NCBI GenBank assembly: GCA_948470475.1
Contig: OX419339.1
Coordinates: 1,205,001-1,269,000, forward strand
DNA length: 64,000 bases
Origin: Galaxea fascicularis
Taxonomy: Eukaryota > Cnidaria > Anthozoa > Scleractinia > Euphylliidae
Direction of reading: 5' to 3'
A model generated the notes under the pieces. The model did not search any database and was not told the DNA's origin. It saw only the letters and a program-made list of their open reading frames with translations. Positions 11,701 through 22,034 of the stretch are shown in pieces. The translations under genes were made by a program, and so were the position numbers. How positions within the stretch are numbered: the first letter of the stretch is position 1; every line of letters begins with the position of its first letter.

Positions 11701-14700
11701 GTTTCGTTGTCATTGCTGCAACTCTTCTGCATGTACTCCTTCGACTTCCACTTCTTCAGCACATTGTTTACACTTTAAAAAACAACCCATGTCATGAACT
11801 GAAAGAATTCACTTCATGCTTTAAAAGCAGCAGAAGAGCGAGTTAAATGGATGGCATCTGCTAACTTTGACATGTACACAACAAAGATTGCATCATCCCA
11901 CTTTTATTGACTGAGTAGAGTCTGGTAACTACCATGCAAGAGCTGTGAGAAACTGCATAAAGTGCAAGTGAAGTTGAAAACCAGATGAAAATATTATTCA
12001 AATCAATAAATTCTGAATTATTATTAAGGATTTCCTTGCCTGTCGCCAGCAACAGGTACCTATATTTTTTACCTGTCACTTCTGAAAATTACCTCGACAG
12101 CTAGGTAGACAGGCATTATTTCAAACCCATACATCATGGTCCTTTTCACAAGAGTGATTAATACATACCACCAATACTAGTAGCCATGCCTCCAGTCAAC
12201 ATCTTTTTCAGCTTTTCATTTTCCTCTCGAAGCTCCCTGATCAGTTTGTCCATTGGATTTTCATTGACAACAGCCTTGTTCTTGATTTTCTTTGCACGAT
12301 CAGCATACCTGTCGCAAATAACATTTATTAAAAAGTCAGTTAAAACACAATAGTCAGTGACAACTGAATTTATTCTAGGACAGGATTACCTCAAAGTACT
12401 CAAGGTTTCATCGTAGTTGATATCAGCAGGGGATAGCGCAGCAATCATGATGGTCTTACTGTTACCACCCAATGCATTCTGAAGCAGTTTGGTGAGAACA
12501 GAGTCACGATAGGGGACCAGTACTTTCTTCTTGCCCATGGACAGATCAGCCAGTGCTGAGATTACATTACCCAATGCTGACAGAGACTTGTTGATATTAG
12601 CTCCTTCTTTGAGTCTGTCTCCAGTGGCTCCAGTGCTGTCTGCTCTTTCACTTCCTGATGAAAAGATTAATTTATTTCTAGATACTAAATGCCGATAGGA
12701 ATGAACTTGTTCCATCTCACACCAATTTGCAATTTCTCAATTATATAAACCTCTTAGGACATCGACAATTCCAACAATATGTAATTAAGTAAGAGACACA
12801 CATACATGTACATTAACTGGCTTTTTTAGTAGGCTCTCCCCTAACAAACATAATTTCCCATTTTTAAGGGTTGAAGCTTGCAAATAAAGGGCATCTCTTT
12901 GATGAGACAATTAAACGAAGACCTAAAGGTGTGAGAAATGAAGCCTGCTACTGTAAACCAGTAAGTACATAAGTTTCAATGTAACCTGTGTGATGCAGGG
13001 TATGTTGGTTAAACTAGGGCCATTTGCATATGAACACGCTGTTGAACACAAACAGACATTGTCATCCATTTAGAAACATTTACTAGCTTTCACTGTAAAT
13101 GGAACACAAGGCCACAATATCTGCATGTCTTTTGGAACAGCTTTGCTTGCTTGTAAAATGCAACAACAAATTTGATTGTCCCATGAAAGACATGCTCTTT
13201 ATTTGTAAGCTTCAACCTACCTAAAATATGCAAACAGAGCCGGTCTGTGCAAAAGTACTTGTTGAAACAATTCTTATGAGGGCTTCTCTTAGCATGCAAT
13301 TTAGAGACGTGAAGCTTCTATATTTATACACATTGCATAATTTGTCACTTTGCTTGATAAAGGCATTATGATAATGCCAAAACGTCATCCTTTTACATTT
13401 AGTTTTGATAAATCCAGCATTATAATAGTAATTATCATAATGCTGGATTTATGGAACTAAAATAGCATCCTCTATATTTATTTATATTTACATTAATAAC
13501 CTCCTGTAAAGTAACTGTACTTTAATTTACCTTATTTGCTTCGCTGTCACTCTTATACTAGTTTGAATCAATTTCACTTTTTTTTTTCGTAATCTTCTTA
13601 TTTTTGTCGCCAACCCTCTTGTGGTTGTATTTTCATATTATCTGAACGTACCTGACTCGATTAGCTTAATGCTACCTTTGTAGTGTATCATCATAATCTG
13701 AATGATATTGTAACCTTTAAGGAATTTAATTTTTAAGGTCAGTTATTGTAACTTTAGGGTTTGAAATTCTAAGTATTAATAGGTAATTTGAGTTGTAATA
13801 ACTGTATCTACAAATTCTACATTATTAATAAAAATAAGAATGAGAATAATGAATAATAATAAGAAGAAGAAGAAGAAAAAGAGAAAAGAAGACTAATAAT
13901 AAACGCATACAAACCTGCAAGATCTACCAAGTTGACATTACTACTCTTCTTGGTTTCTTGTCCTGTTTGGTTTTTGCTAATCTGATCAAACACAATTGTT
14001 ACCACTGTGTGAGCCCTAGAGCTTGTCGCATTCATCTGTGTTGCAGCCACAGTACGATTGGCAGTTCCTAGAGAATATACAAAATAGGTGTAGTTCAACT
14101 TGAGTCTTTGCCACCAGTGTTCTGTGAGTGCAGGGAAGCTTGAAAAGAAACATCAAAACTGAGATGGCTTTGTACAAAGATTTGAGACAAGGCCAGTAAA
14201 ATGTCAATGTACACTTCACTAAAAACAACTGGTCCACCAATAATATTTTACCAACACTTCAAGAGGGGTGTTAACATTTTGGCCATTAAGACTTAACAGG
14301 TACAACAGGACATGCTATATGCATGTACACACTGGTTGCAATTCTAGAGGTGTTACATCCTTGCTAGGGTGATGAAATATCATAATGATCTCAAGAAATA
14401 TTCAGACAAGAGTTCCAGGCAGTCCATGCATACATGTACCTCAATAAAAGACAACAACACCCTTAATGCACTTATGCATTAAGGTCAATGATCAAAGGAC
14501 ATGTTGTTTGTTGTGTTCAGAAATGTTGCAACTTGGAGAGTTGTCTGTAGTGAGCAGTTTTACTTGAGCTGCAAATCACACCATCTTTAATTCTCTATTC
14601 TATGTCTGGATAATCAACATTGTTCAATTCTCCATTTAACTGATGTCAATGTCTGGATTTCAACATTGTTTGTTGTGTTCAGAAATGTTGCAACTTGGAG

Positions 14701-16299
14701 AGCTGTCTGAGCAGTTAATTGAGCTGCAAACCATACCTTCTTCAATTCTCCTTTCAATGTCTGGATAATCAACGACTGCTACCCGTTTTAGGTTCTGAAC
14801 AAAGAAAGAGCCTTCCTTTGGGTTCTGACGCACCTGTGATAGACAAAGTCAGCAGGTTTCAGTTACTTCATTCTTTTCTAGAAGTAAAAAATCGATACAG
14901 TCAAAAAATGGGTACATTAATTTTTAACTGACACCATTGCTGGATTCAATGTACCAGGCTCTAAAAAATACCACAAACCATTTTACAAATATGACTGATT
15001 GTGAACGAAAAAACAAGTTCCTTGCACAGCAGTCAGAAGCAGAAGGAAAGCCTACAGTTGTAGCTGGAAATCACAAACAGCAGCATGCTGCTGTTCAATG
15101 TCTTTCCTATTCAGTGGTGATTACAGCTTTGAAATCCTTGGTGCGTATGACTGTATGTGTAGGTACATGTAGTATAAATTTGCATCTCTCAATTAATTGA
15201 ATCTCATTTTTCATGTTTACATTATTTTTCACATCCATGAACTAAATTAATGTATGTGGAGACGTAATAGGCTTGGATATCTTTTAACAAACCTGTAGCC
15301 CTCCTTTTGGATTAGTCTTCACAAGCAAATCACGAACTTGTTCATTGTAAATCTCTAACATACTGAATGAAACTTGGTATTTCTAAGAAAAACGACAAAA
15401 ACATTTATTCCAGGTAATAAGTCAATTACTGCTAGCAGTGTATTTATTTCAATTGAAGATCAGCAATAAAAAAGTAACAACATTTTCCTGTCAAAACAGA
15501 ACCACTGTCACAAGCTTGGTCACATCCCTCTGGGTCGAGTTGCTCGAAGCATGGTTAGCGCTAACCACTGGTTAAGTTGCATTAAAACCTATAGGTTGTC
15601 ATGGTATTTAACGTTGGTTAGCGCTAACCATGCTTCGAGCAACTCGGCCCATTCACTTTAATTTATGAGACAAAGTTTCCTTGATATTTTCCCTGTTGTT
15701 CGGATATTACCCTTCTCTACAACATAATAAAATATCTATTTTCTAACCATCATAACAAATGTTATTTTACAGCCTTCATGAACTCTACAGTACAGTAGTT
15801 TGCATGATCCAACTTTGACAATGCTGTCACTAGTGGACAGCAAAATGCTGCTCCACACTTGAGCAGAGAGCGGGTGAATGAAATACATTCCTTTCATTTT
15901 TCAATTGAAGAGAAGAGGAACAAAATATTGAAATCAGAGGAACTGAGGTACTGTTACAGTTTCAGTTTCAGGGAAGCTGCCAGTGACAATTTGAGACCTC
16001 TTCAAAATTGCTTTAATTTCCTCTGGACAATTTTAGAAGTCTGTATTTTACTGCTTAATTTCTAAAGTACTTTTTTTAAAAATTTCTTCCAACTTTGTGT
16101 CACCTCCTTAAAACAAATTGCATGCGCCATAATGATAGTTCACCTTGGATTCCATGAATTGTAAGCACTTACCACCTCTCCAGCATTGCTCCCTACTATT
16201 TTAAACAGCTCATCACATGTGATAGGTACAATGCCCCTGAATAAAGAAAAGAAATGAGGCAACTAACACAGGGAGTGTTTGTCTAAATTAAATAATAAC

Positions 16300-16339
<40 letters not shown>

Positions 16340-19300
16340 TAAAACTTATATTGCGCATATACAATACAAATACTTTCATATGCGCATAACAGGCAATACA
16401 ATCAAAATTAATAAGTCGGTTAAAAAGCTATCATAAAAATGTATAAATAAATCAATTAAAAGCTATCTTAGAAAAGTATGTTTTGAGAGCTCGTTTAATA
16501 GATGTGAGGATCTGAGTGTTTCTGATCTCTGCCGGAAGACTGTTCCATAGTTTCGAAGCAGTCGACTGAAAGGCTCGGTCACCAAGCGTAGGTAGGCACC
16601 GCGCCTTGGCTGGTACCAACAGAGTTGCATTCCTGGACCTAAGATTATATCTTGACTGGGGAGCGATAGCAATAAGATTGACTAGATATTGTGGTGCAAG
16701 TCCCTGGAGGCACTTGAATGTCAGCAGCACAATTTTGAATTCAATTCTGTATTTGATGGGCAACCAGTGAAGATCTTCCAAAATGGGAGTGATATGACAG
16801 ATGTGAGGAGTGTTAGTGACAAGCCTCACAGCAGCATTTTGAACTCTTTGAAGTTTATTCATATGAATTGCAGGAAATTAAACAACTACTAACAATTTAT
16901 CACAGGTTAGTGACCGCCAAAAACTATTCTAGTTACTTTCATTATGATTGAATGTATGTACTTATTAATCTCACATACCAAGACTGATACTTGTCAAGAG
17001 TCTGAACTATGTAACTGAAAATACCTCTGCCAGTATTGCAATTGGTAGTACTTAGACATTGTTGAAAAGCTTTCTTGTTCCCATTTGTTATATCTGTACT
17101 CTAAATTATTGGTGGCTAATTCTGTTCACCTTTGTCAGAGCTCTGATGTAAAAAAGTGGTTCATAATAATACTTGTCGCATTCCCAGCACGGCAGACACG
17201 GGGTGTAGCGTAGTTGGGTTCGCCAGGTCAACACAATGCCGTAAAAGACGGACCGCGGACTCTTAAGTACTTTTTATTGACCTTAATCAGGAATCAGGCT
17301 AGCCGACTTCTTACAACAGTTGCGAGAAAACTCCGAAAGACTCCTATAAACTTCTATTGCTCCTGTGACAACTCCTTAAAAACTAAAATGTTCGCGTGGA
17401 AAAAGACCTTACATACTTTGATGACGTAAAGGAAACTAAACTGAAACAACTCTTTGTGTGGCTAGCCAGAAAAGGGTATTTTATAATCACGCAATCAAAA
17501 CGAAACAAGGCTACAATTCAAGAAAACAAAAAGCGTTCTTTGTATGGTAACGTGACAATACTGCTCACCCTACTAGCTCATGTGCTCTCATTTTTCTTTA
17601 ATTTTGAATTAACATTTTGTAAGCATAACGGAGTGGCTCCCTTTCACTTCCTCTCTTGAGCACCAAACCCAGGCAGTTACAGGAGAGGACACTGAGGTAT
17701 GCCACACTTCCTTACATAAATGGTGCATCTGATTACATGGGCCACTTCCTCCAGAAGTTTCAGATTCAGGCAGATTTTAGATCAATAAGAAAATTTGACC
17801 AAATACATGTATTTAAGAAGCCAAAGGACTGCCAAACAATTGACCGAGTTCAAGGAGTCATGTACAAAGTGAGCTGACGTGATTCTCTATTCTGACCTAT
17901 GTTGGGAAGAGGAAGTGCTCATGGAGCTTGCACAGAGCTGAGCATGATCCACGCTGTGCAAACAACAGTGAATCAGTAATCAAACAACATGTTCAATCCA
18001 CTGATCACAATATCCATCCAAGTGATGTACGAATCCTGCAGTGTGACCAACTTTGACAAGAGGCTTTTCTTGTAGCCATGGCACTCCACTTTCGAAAGCA
18101 ATGTCGTCAATGAGAGGAAAACACTCCCTCACACTCACATACCGTCAATTCAAAATTGAAGAACAATGACTCTGAGCTATAACACCAGTATGGATATACT
18201 ACTTTGTAAGTGTCATAAGGATGATCGATAAAAATGATCAAATTCAGTTAATAGCAGTGGCCTCAAAATCAAGTACATAATGTCCTTGACTTCACAACTC
18301 CAAACAGATGACTTCATAGCAATTTGAATACCAGTTTATAGTAATCAAATTAAAGCAAATAATAAAAAATACCAAGAGTCACGAGTATTTAACACACAGT
18401 GTTAATTGGGGACAACAATTATTTCAAATGAAATTGCAAAATGAAAAAAATGGGGCAACAGTTATTTCAAATCAGATAGCAATTAAAAAAACAAAAGGTT
18501 TTTAAAAAGTGGGGAAAATGGGAGAACATAGAGATAAACGTCTTGGAGCAAGGACAAGAAAAACAACAAACTCAACCCAAGTAAGATGCTGGATCTAGGA
18601 ACATAACCCAGGACATCACACTGGTAACAGGTGAGTGTTGACTTCTCACTGGTCATTGCATCATCCCTGCCCCCCCCCCCCAAAGTTCAACAACATTCAG
18701 TATAATTCACAGTTAAGTCAACTGATTCATCCTCAACTAGCAGCACTAACTTGTTGTTTCCATATCCAACCATTGAATATGATTTGCCAGCTCCAGTCTG
18801 TCCATACGCAAACAATGAACAGTTGAAACCTGTAACAAAATAAACAATAACATAACTAACAGAACACTTACACCAGGTTTTGCCACCCTGAGGTTTGACC
18901 ACAGTTCTGCATTTATTTCTGTTAGTAGTGTCATCTTTCCCAGACATTTCAGGGTTTAGCAAATTAGACTGAAAGCCTCCATGTCCTCCAGTTTTGAACG
19001 ACTTGGGTCATTAGCTAGAGGTGAAACATTACTGACAATGACTTTCCACCAACTGCGACATTAAAGGCTTGGCAGCAACACATTGGTTAATTAAGTCAAA
19101 ACAAACCTAATTACAATCACCAGTAGTTTACTGAATTAAAATTAAAAGCAAAATATTGGGATTAAAGAGTCAAGAAATTTTATCAACAACCCTCTGATAT
19201 GAAGTTTGCTCATACTGTTGGGACATTTTTATAAAAGAAATAAAAATTTGTTCCTTGTACATTGTTGAGTTATATGAGCACTTAATAACACTCGAGACAT

Positions 19301-19812
19301 GCTTCTGCACAGGCTGTATAGGCATTTCTCTTGTGTTTTTAAAAATTCCTGAGTGCTTAAAAATAACTCAACAATGCAGTTGGTGCATTTTCATTGCTTT
19401 AATAATAGCTACTTAATAAACGAAAGTGAGGTTGTTACGGGAAAATCTCAAACTGAGGCCTTGCCGTATTGACCATGCGATAGCGAGGTCAATACAGCTA
19501 GGCCGAGGTTTGAGATTTTCCTGTAACGACTGAACGGTCGAGGTTATTAAGTTGTTCATTATATGGCTAACATAACGGTTCTAAGGGGAAAAAAATTAGT
19601 TCAAGCACAAGTCGTCGCTTCACGGTAATCTATTCATTAATTTTTTCCAAACTCAGGTCAAACATTTCACTAACAGTTTTCCTGGTCGTGTTTTCAGTTT
19701 TTTGCTCTAGAGGCACCAATTTTCACTGTAAATAAAACAAATGTGCCCTTTGGATGACTTTTTGTTGTTTTTGTTCCCAATTTCCATCATCCAGATGGTT
19801 TAGCATATAATA

Positions 19813-19849
<37 letters not shown>

Positions 19850-21615
19850 ACCACCGTGGGGCTCGGAAAAATACTAGGCAACTCGCAAAAGATCTGCACA
19901 TATTCTTGGTTTTCAGTCACGTGACCAGCGGCCATATTGGTTTAATGAAACAAAAGAAAGTATTTGCATAAAAATAGAGTTCAACTCCCAGAGGGTTAGC
20001 CTTGGGCACCAACATGGCCGCCGTGACGTCACATGGAAACCAGCAATTATATGCTAAACCATCAAATAAGGTGTATTTATCAATTATAGCTTATACAATG
20101 CATTACTTGCAAATTTTTTTTCTCATCTGATAAAAAAAGTTAAGAAAATAAAACAAAAATATATTATAGTACAAACAACATCAGCTGGGTAGAAGAACTG
20201 TCATAAAATTATTGGTAAAGAAAAGTTCTGCTCATAGTAGATGGGTAATCGATATTCATTATCTAACTGTTGAATACGATAATCAACGTCCATTTACAGT
20301 GTCTACGCGCATACACTGTGTTGTTCTATTGTTTTGTAACCAGGAACTACAGAGCCGTCCGAGATTAACTGAACCTTGCTGCATCTTTGATCAATAAAAT
20401 AGTGTTAAAAACCCTGAAAGTAATATTTCACTTACAAATTCAAACGTCAAGTGTCGTGTCACATTCATGACAAACATCTAAATTCAGACATGTTTATGGA
20501 GCAGACGTGATCAATATTGTGCAGCTAGGCACTAAGTGCACAAATTAACCTGACATATGCAACCCTTTTCAGGGCAAACAAAGCCTAGCGGAAAGATATC
20601 AAATGAAGGCCTAAAACACAATTTATCAGATTATAGTCAAAGCTTACCTTCAATAGCATTCTTTAAAACGCCTCCTCCGAGATCGTCGAAAACCTTTCGC
20701 TGATCGGCATATTTGGAGGACCCAGGGGAGAGATACCCGTCCTCTCCTTCTTTAAAATCATCGTGCGACCTGCAAACAGATAGTAAAATAGCTGATACCT
20801 TTGTTGAGATAAAGAACTAAGGTCCGTTAATCGAATGTAAAAGTTTGCTTAGGATGTGATATTCGAGACTGAATATAGATCCATGGGTCTAAGTTAAAGA
20901 ATAAGCTTATAATCAACGGCAAGTTCGTAATTTTGAAACGAAGTTCATTTCCATTTCATTTAGGTCTTATGTTCAGCAAATAAATCAAGGTCTACTTACC
21001 AGTATGAATAATCAAATGTAAACTGCAGGAGAAGGCACAACAAAGAAAGAAGAGGAAAATACAGTAAATGTTACGCAATTCTCAAAGAGTCAAATTGAGT
21101 TTATCTTTCGCCGGTATGGCGAGTTGATGTGAGAAATCAACGCAAATATTAAGCTTAATAGTAAGCTTTTACTCTCACCTCTTTAGGTGGGTTGTCTGTG
21201 AAATAAAAATCGAGTAGAAAATAGTTAAAATTAAAACAATCAGCCCAAGACAGGTAAAAGTCCTTTAGTAAATCTATGGCCGGTGAAAAGCTCAAAAAAG
21301 GTAAACATTCCTTCAGCGTGAAGACAACTGTGGTATTCTTACTTGGATTGTCAGGGTCCGTAATTAGCGTTTTGGCTCCAACCATCTCAATGACAAGCTT
21401 CGCTCCACGATCTTTCTCCCTAAAGAGAAAACTCAAACATTAAAATCTTGAAATACGACGGTAAAATTAAGAGACGAGGCTTCAGTTACCTTGAGTTGAA
21501 AGGCCTTACTCGGACAGCAACCTTGACCCTACAAGATTATCAAAGCACGATTACCTTTGTCGCAGCTGAATTACGTGAGCTAAAGCCCCAGAAATTTAAC
21601 TTACGACTCTGCCAT
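771..21615 (-). CDS. Kinesin-3 motor protein, KIF28-like (5' 21 exons; 3' end off the window)
   Basis: ATP-driven microtubule motor. Exons in transcription order: 21605-21615, 21490-21528, 21343-21419, 21179-21195, 21000-21022, 20648-20769, 18751-18829, 16173-16236, 15293-15382, 14737-14833, 13915-14067, 12390-12654, 12169-12308, 10806-10876, 10301-10436, 9904-9967, 4905-5047, 4177-4323, 3596-3683, 2694-2756, 771-858. All junctions are GT-AG and the phases join without a break: 1977 nt, 659 codons. The start ATG (21613-21615) has a good context (AGCCATGG) and an in-frame TGA seven codons upstream. Visible motifs are [14 protein letters not shown]-loop GQTGAGKS, switch I NATSSRAH, switch [25 protein letters not shown], neck [13 protein letters not shown], then an FHA domain. 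The run [16 protein letters not shown] and the post-FHA sequence recall KIF28 rather than KIF1, KIF13 or KIF16B. That subfamily call is from memory. The remaining tail should lie to the left of the window. Confidence 0.9.
859..1923. other. Intron 20, left part: no recognised gene, short (CAA)n tract
   Basis: I see no coding sequence. A CAA/CAATAA tract occupies about 1590-1631. A minus-strand frame at 1027-1218 has no family resemblance and no convincing splice sites, so I leave it out. Confidence 0.5.
1924..2190 (-). mobile_element. tRNA-derived SINE, minus copy (same family as 22510-22800)
   Basis: Read on the minus strand, the copy starts with GGCTCAGTCGGTAGGGTGC (box A-like) and has box B GGGTTCAAGCCCC. 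The body then contains the segment on tcttctcggataagga and the phrase around CCACTAGGGACGT. The plus-strand copy at 22510-22800 shares the same order of segments, so these are two dispersed copies of one pol III-derived retroposon family. It lies in kinesin intron 20. Ends are placed by comparing the two copies. Confidence 0.7.
2818..2976. repeat. Near-perfect 159-bp palindrome (hairpin)
   Basis: The left arm (2818-2885) and right arm (2905-2976) are reverse complements. They differ only by a 4-base indel (TATTCG against TATTCGCGG), with a 19-base spacer (2886-2904). The arms begin AATAGGCC and end GGCCTATT. It sits 61 bp upstream (in kinesin transcript order) of exon 20, in intron 19, and would form a very stable hairpin in the pre-mRNA. 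It is probably a palindromic MITE; no clear target duplication was found. Confidence 0.8.
3075..3260. repeat. Imperfect minisatellite, about five ~32-bp units
   Basis: The phrase CAACAGTCACATGACT followed by a G-rich GGAGCATAGGGGG recurs with substitutions and small indels about every 32 bp (for example 3134, 3163 and 3193). The last unit ends in a run of nine G. It lies in kinesin intron 19 and has no coding capacity. Confidence 0.7.
3596..12308 (-). CDS. Kinesin exons 13-19: neck, linker and FHA domain
   Basis: Exon 13 (12169-12308) completes the motor and starts a charged neck helix. Exon 14 (10806-10876) encodes [20 protein letters not shown]. Exon 15 (10301-10436) holds the kinesin-3 signature [13 protein letters not shown], and exons 16-18 (9904-9967, 4905-5047, 4177-4323) form the FHA domain: [46 protein letters not shown]. 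Exon 18 continues with [15 protein letters not shown], the segment that follows FHA in kinesin-3 proteins, and exon 19 with [17 protein letters not shown] domains of this family take part in autoinhibition and partner binding. The 4.86-kb intron 16 (5048-9903) contains the tandem array described separately. Confidence 0.9.
5703..5774 (+). repeat. tRNA-like module Y (further copies at 7087-7162 and 8567-8640)
   Basis: The segment CTTGGCCGAAAGGTACG resembles a pol III box A and is followed about 40 bases later by GGGTTCAATCCCTGGCAACG, a box B-like T-arm. The three copies sit at the same place in each tandem unit. In the middle copy box B has drifted (GGGTTCAACTCCTAG), so it is unlikely to be a functional tRNA. 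A convincing anticodon arm and acceptor stem cannot be drawn by eye. Confidence 0.55.
8004..8090 (+). repeat. tRNA-Leu/Ser-like module X (further copies at 6536-6622 and 9485-9572)
   Basis: The module reads TGTCTGAGTGGCGCAAGTG (box A-like, with the D-arm pattern of type II tRNAs) and then GGTCGCGGGTTCGAATCTC (box B). Its length of about 87 bases fits a long-variable-arm tRNA ancestor. The copies at 6536 and 9485 have GCGATCGAT/GCGATCGAA in place of GGGTTCGAA, so only the middle copy keeps an intact box B. Each is followed by TTGCAGCTC and ends in CGACAAATAAAAA, like the body and A-rich tail of a SINE. Confidence 0.6.
9654..9802. repeat. Three tandem hairpins, 51-56 bp period
   Basis: The phrase GGGTATTACTAGAAGCGGC followed by ACGTCGCTAAGCGACGGCCG and a poly-A run occurs three times (9654, 9710, 9761). 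Within each unit AAGCGGC pairs with GCCGCTT and GTCGC with GCGAC around a TAA loop, giving a 30-base hairpin. Loop-proximal changes (GACGG, GACAG, GATGG) show the copies have diverged slightly. The array abuts the end of the third 1.4-kb unit and lies about 100 bp from exon 16 of the kinesin gene. Confidence 0.8.
12390..21615 (-). CDS. Kinesin exons 1-12: motor domain
   Basis: These twelve exons encode about 345 residues, a full-length kinesin motor. Exon 7 (18751-18829) carries the P-loop, exon 11 (13915-14067) switch I, and the exon 11/12 junction splits switch II (DLAG|SE). Exon 12 (12390-12654) carries the relay-helix region ([17 protein letters not shown]) and the [10 protein letters not shown] microtubule-binding segment. 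Exons 1, 4 and 5 are micro-exons of 11, 17 and 23 nt, each required to keep the frame ([26 protein letters not shown]). Switch I reads SSRAH where most kinesins have SSRSH. Nothing suggests a pseudogene: no stops or frameshifts, and all catalytic segments are present. Confidence 0.93.
13330..13450. repeat. Short repeat with two small palindromes
   Basis: GGCATTATGATAATGCC forms a small palindrome, followed by CAAAACGTC. Then AATCCAGCATTAT and its complement ATAATGCTGGATT flank an AT-rich spacer. The 'gataaaggc...aaaacgtc' wording resembles tails of Penelope-like elements, but that link is weak. It lies in kinesin intron 11. Confidence 0.35.
14503..14773 (-). pseudogene. Relic partial duplications of kinesin exon 10 and its downstream intron
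   Basis: A block of about 110 bp covering the 3' half of exon 10, its splice donor and adjacent intron is at 14666-14773. A degraded copy lies at 14503-14618, offset by about 163 bp; both share TTGTTTGTTGTGTTCAG, CAACTTGGAGAG and TATGTCTGGATAATCAAC-like ends. A third fragment (about 14623-14667) repeats only the TTCAATTCTCC...TGTCTGGAT part. In the relic copies the exon has substitutions, an in-frame stop after the region encoding VDYPDIE, and no good donor. Only the copy within 14737-14833 is the working exon. Confidence 0.7.
15532..15650. mobile_element. Palindromic MITE, 119 bp
   Basis: Terminal inverted repeats of about 36 bp: GGGTCGAGTTGCTCGAAGCA at the left and TGCTTCGAGCAACTCGGCCC at the right. 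Each continues into TGGTTAGCGCTAACCA, itself palindromic. A spacer of about 47 bp separates them. There is no coding capacity, so it is a non-autonomous DNA element. It lies in kinesin intron 8. Confidence 0.8.
16299..16895 (-). mobile_element. 5'-truncated LINE (CR1/L2-like), C-terminal end of pol
   Basis: The minus-strand frame 16862-16452 (136 aa) carries the typical C-terminal end of CR1/L2-like reverse transcriptases: [45 protein letters not shown] and [17 protein letters not shown] 3' UTR follows at lower coordinates and ends in a trinucleotide (ATT)n tail at about 16302-16336, typical of this group. The rest of the element is absent, so the copy is 5'-truncated and cannot transpose. 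The frame is still open, suggesting fairly recent arrival. It sits in kinesin intron 7. Confidence 0.85.
17640..18180 (+). pseudogene. Decayed Penelope-like element, RT end and GIY-YIG region
   Basis: From about 17692 the plus strand reads [31 protein letters not shown] and VQGVMYKVS. This is the order found between the reverse transcriptase and the GIY-YIG endonuclease of Penelope-like elements. After 17877 the frame is broken by stops and shifts, but fragments such as [16 protein letters not shown] and EVRILQC-like wording persist to about 18170, and TYVGE may be the remnant of the GIY-YIG YVG motif. The copy is dead. The preceding 17170-17640 has no clear identity. Assignment is by eye from family memory. 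Confidence 0.6.
19408..19793. mobile_element. Solo arm of the palindromic element at 23666-24648
   Basis: This stretch matches the right arm of the 983-bp palindrome almost base for base: GTTACGGGAAAATCTCAAAC, the TTGCCGTATTGAC segment, TTATATGGCTAACATAACGG, and AGGCACCAATTTTCA. It stops at CATCATCC, where the full element continues to its terminus. Another MITE (19794-20063) begins exactly there. It lies in kinesin intron 6. Confidence 0.8.
19794..20063. mobile_element. MITE, 270 bp, 18-bp terminal inverted repeats
   Basis: It begins GATGGTTTAGCATATAAT and ends ATTATATGCTAAACCATC, exact reverse complements over 18 bp. The interior includes GCGGCCATATTGG and ACATGGCCGCCGTGACGTCA, which are also partly complementary. 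No coding capacity. Its left end coincides with the break in the palindrome arm, so its arrival may have accompanied the truncation. Confidence 0.75.
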
Positions 21616-22034
21616 GGCTGGCCTGTGAAAAATTCAACTAGCTCCTTTCGTTTAAGATCACAGGTACGCTAACAGTAACTTTCCGACACTCTACTCGAAC
21701 CAACCTCCAGGCATCAGTGAAATTTGATTTGCACTGCAGCAAGCAGGGGGACATGAGCTCAAATTTTCACACAACTAGGGAGGGGAGGGTACAAAGATTT
21801 TACGCAAATCGCGCCACTGATCACGCAACAGTGCTTGTAGTGTAGTGAGAGATTAAATAACCTTGTTATTACAGTAACTATCGCTTTCAGTATTAAAAGA
21901 TTTCTTTAAAAGCTCAACAAAATGTGAGCTGCACGCGAGATTTTTGACAACTTGACAGGTCCACAGCTTAAATTAGCTGCAAAAATGAGTGAAATTTGAG
22001 AGCTATACCTTAAAAAATATAATTAACCACAATT
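21616..22034. promoter_or_regulatory. Region upstream of the kinesin start codon
   Basis: The kinesin transcript must begin to the right of 21615. An acceptor-like TTTTTCACAG lies 7 bp before the ATG, so an upstream non-coding exon is possible. No TATA box or clear initiator is recognisable. This is a location, not a mapped promoter. Confidence 0.3.
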
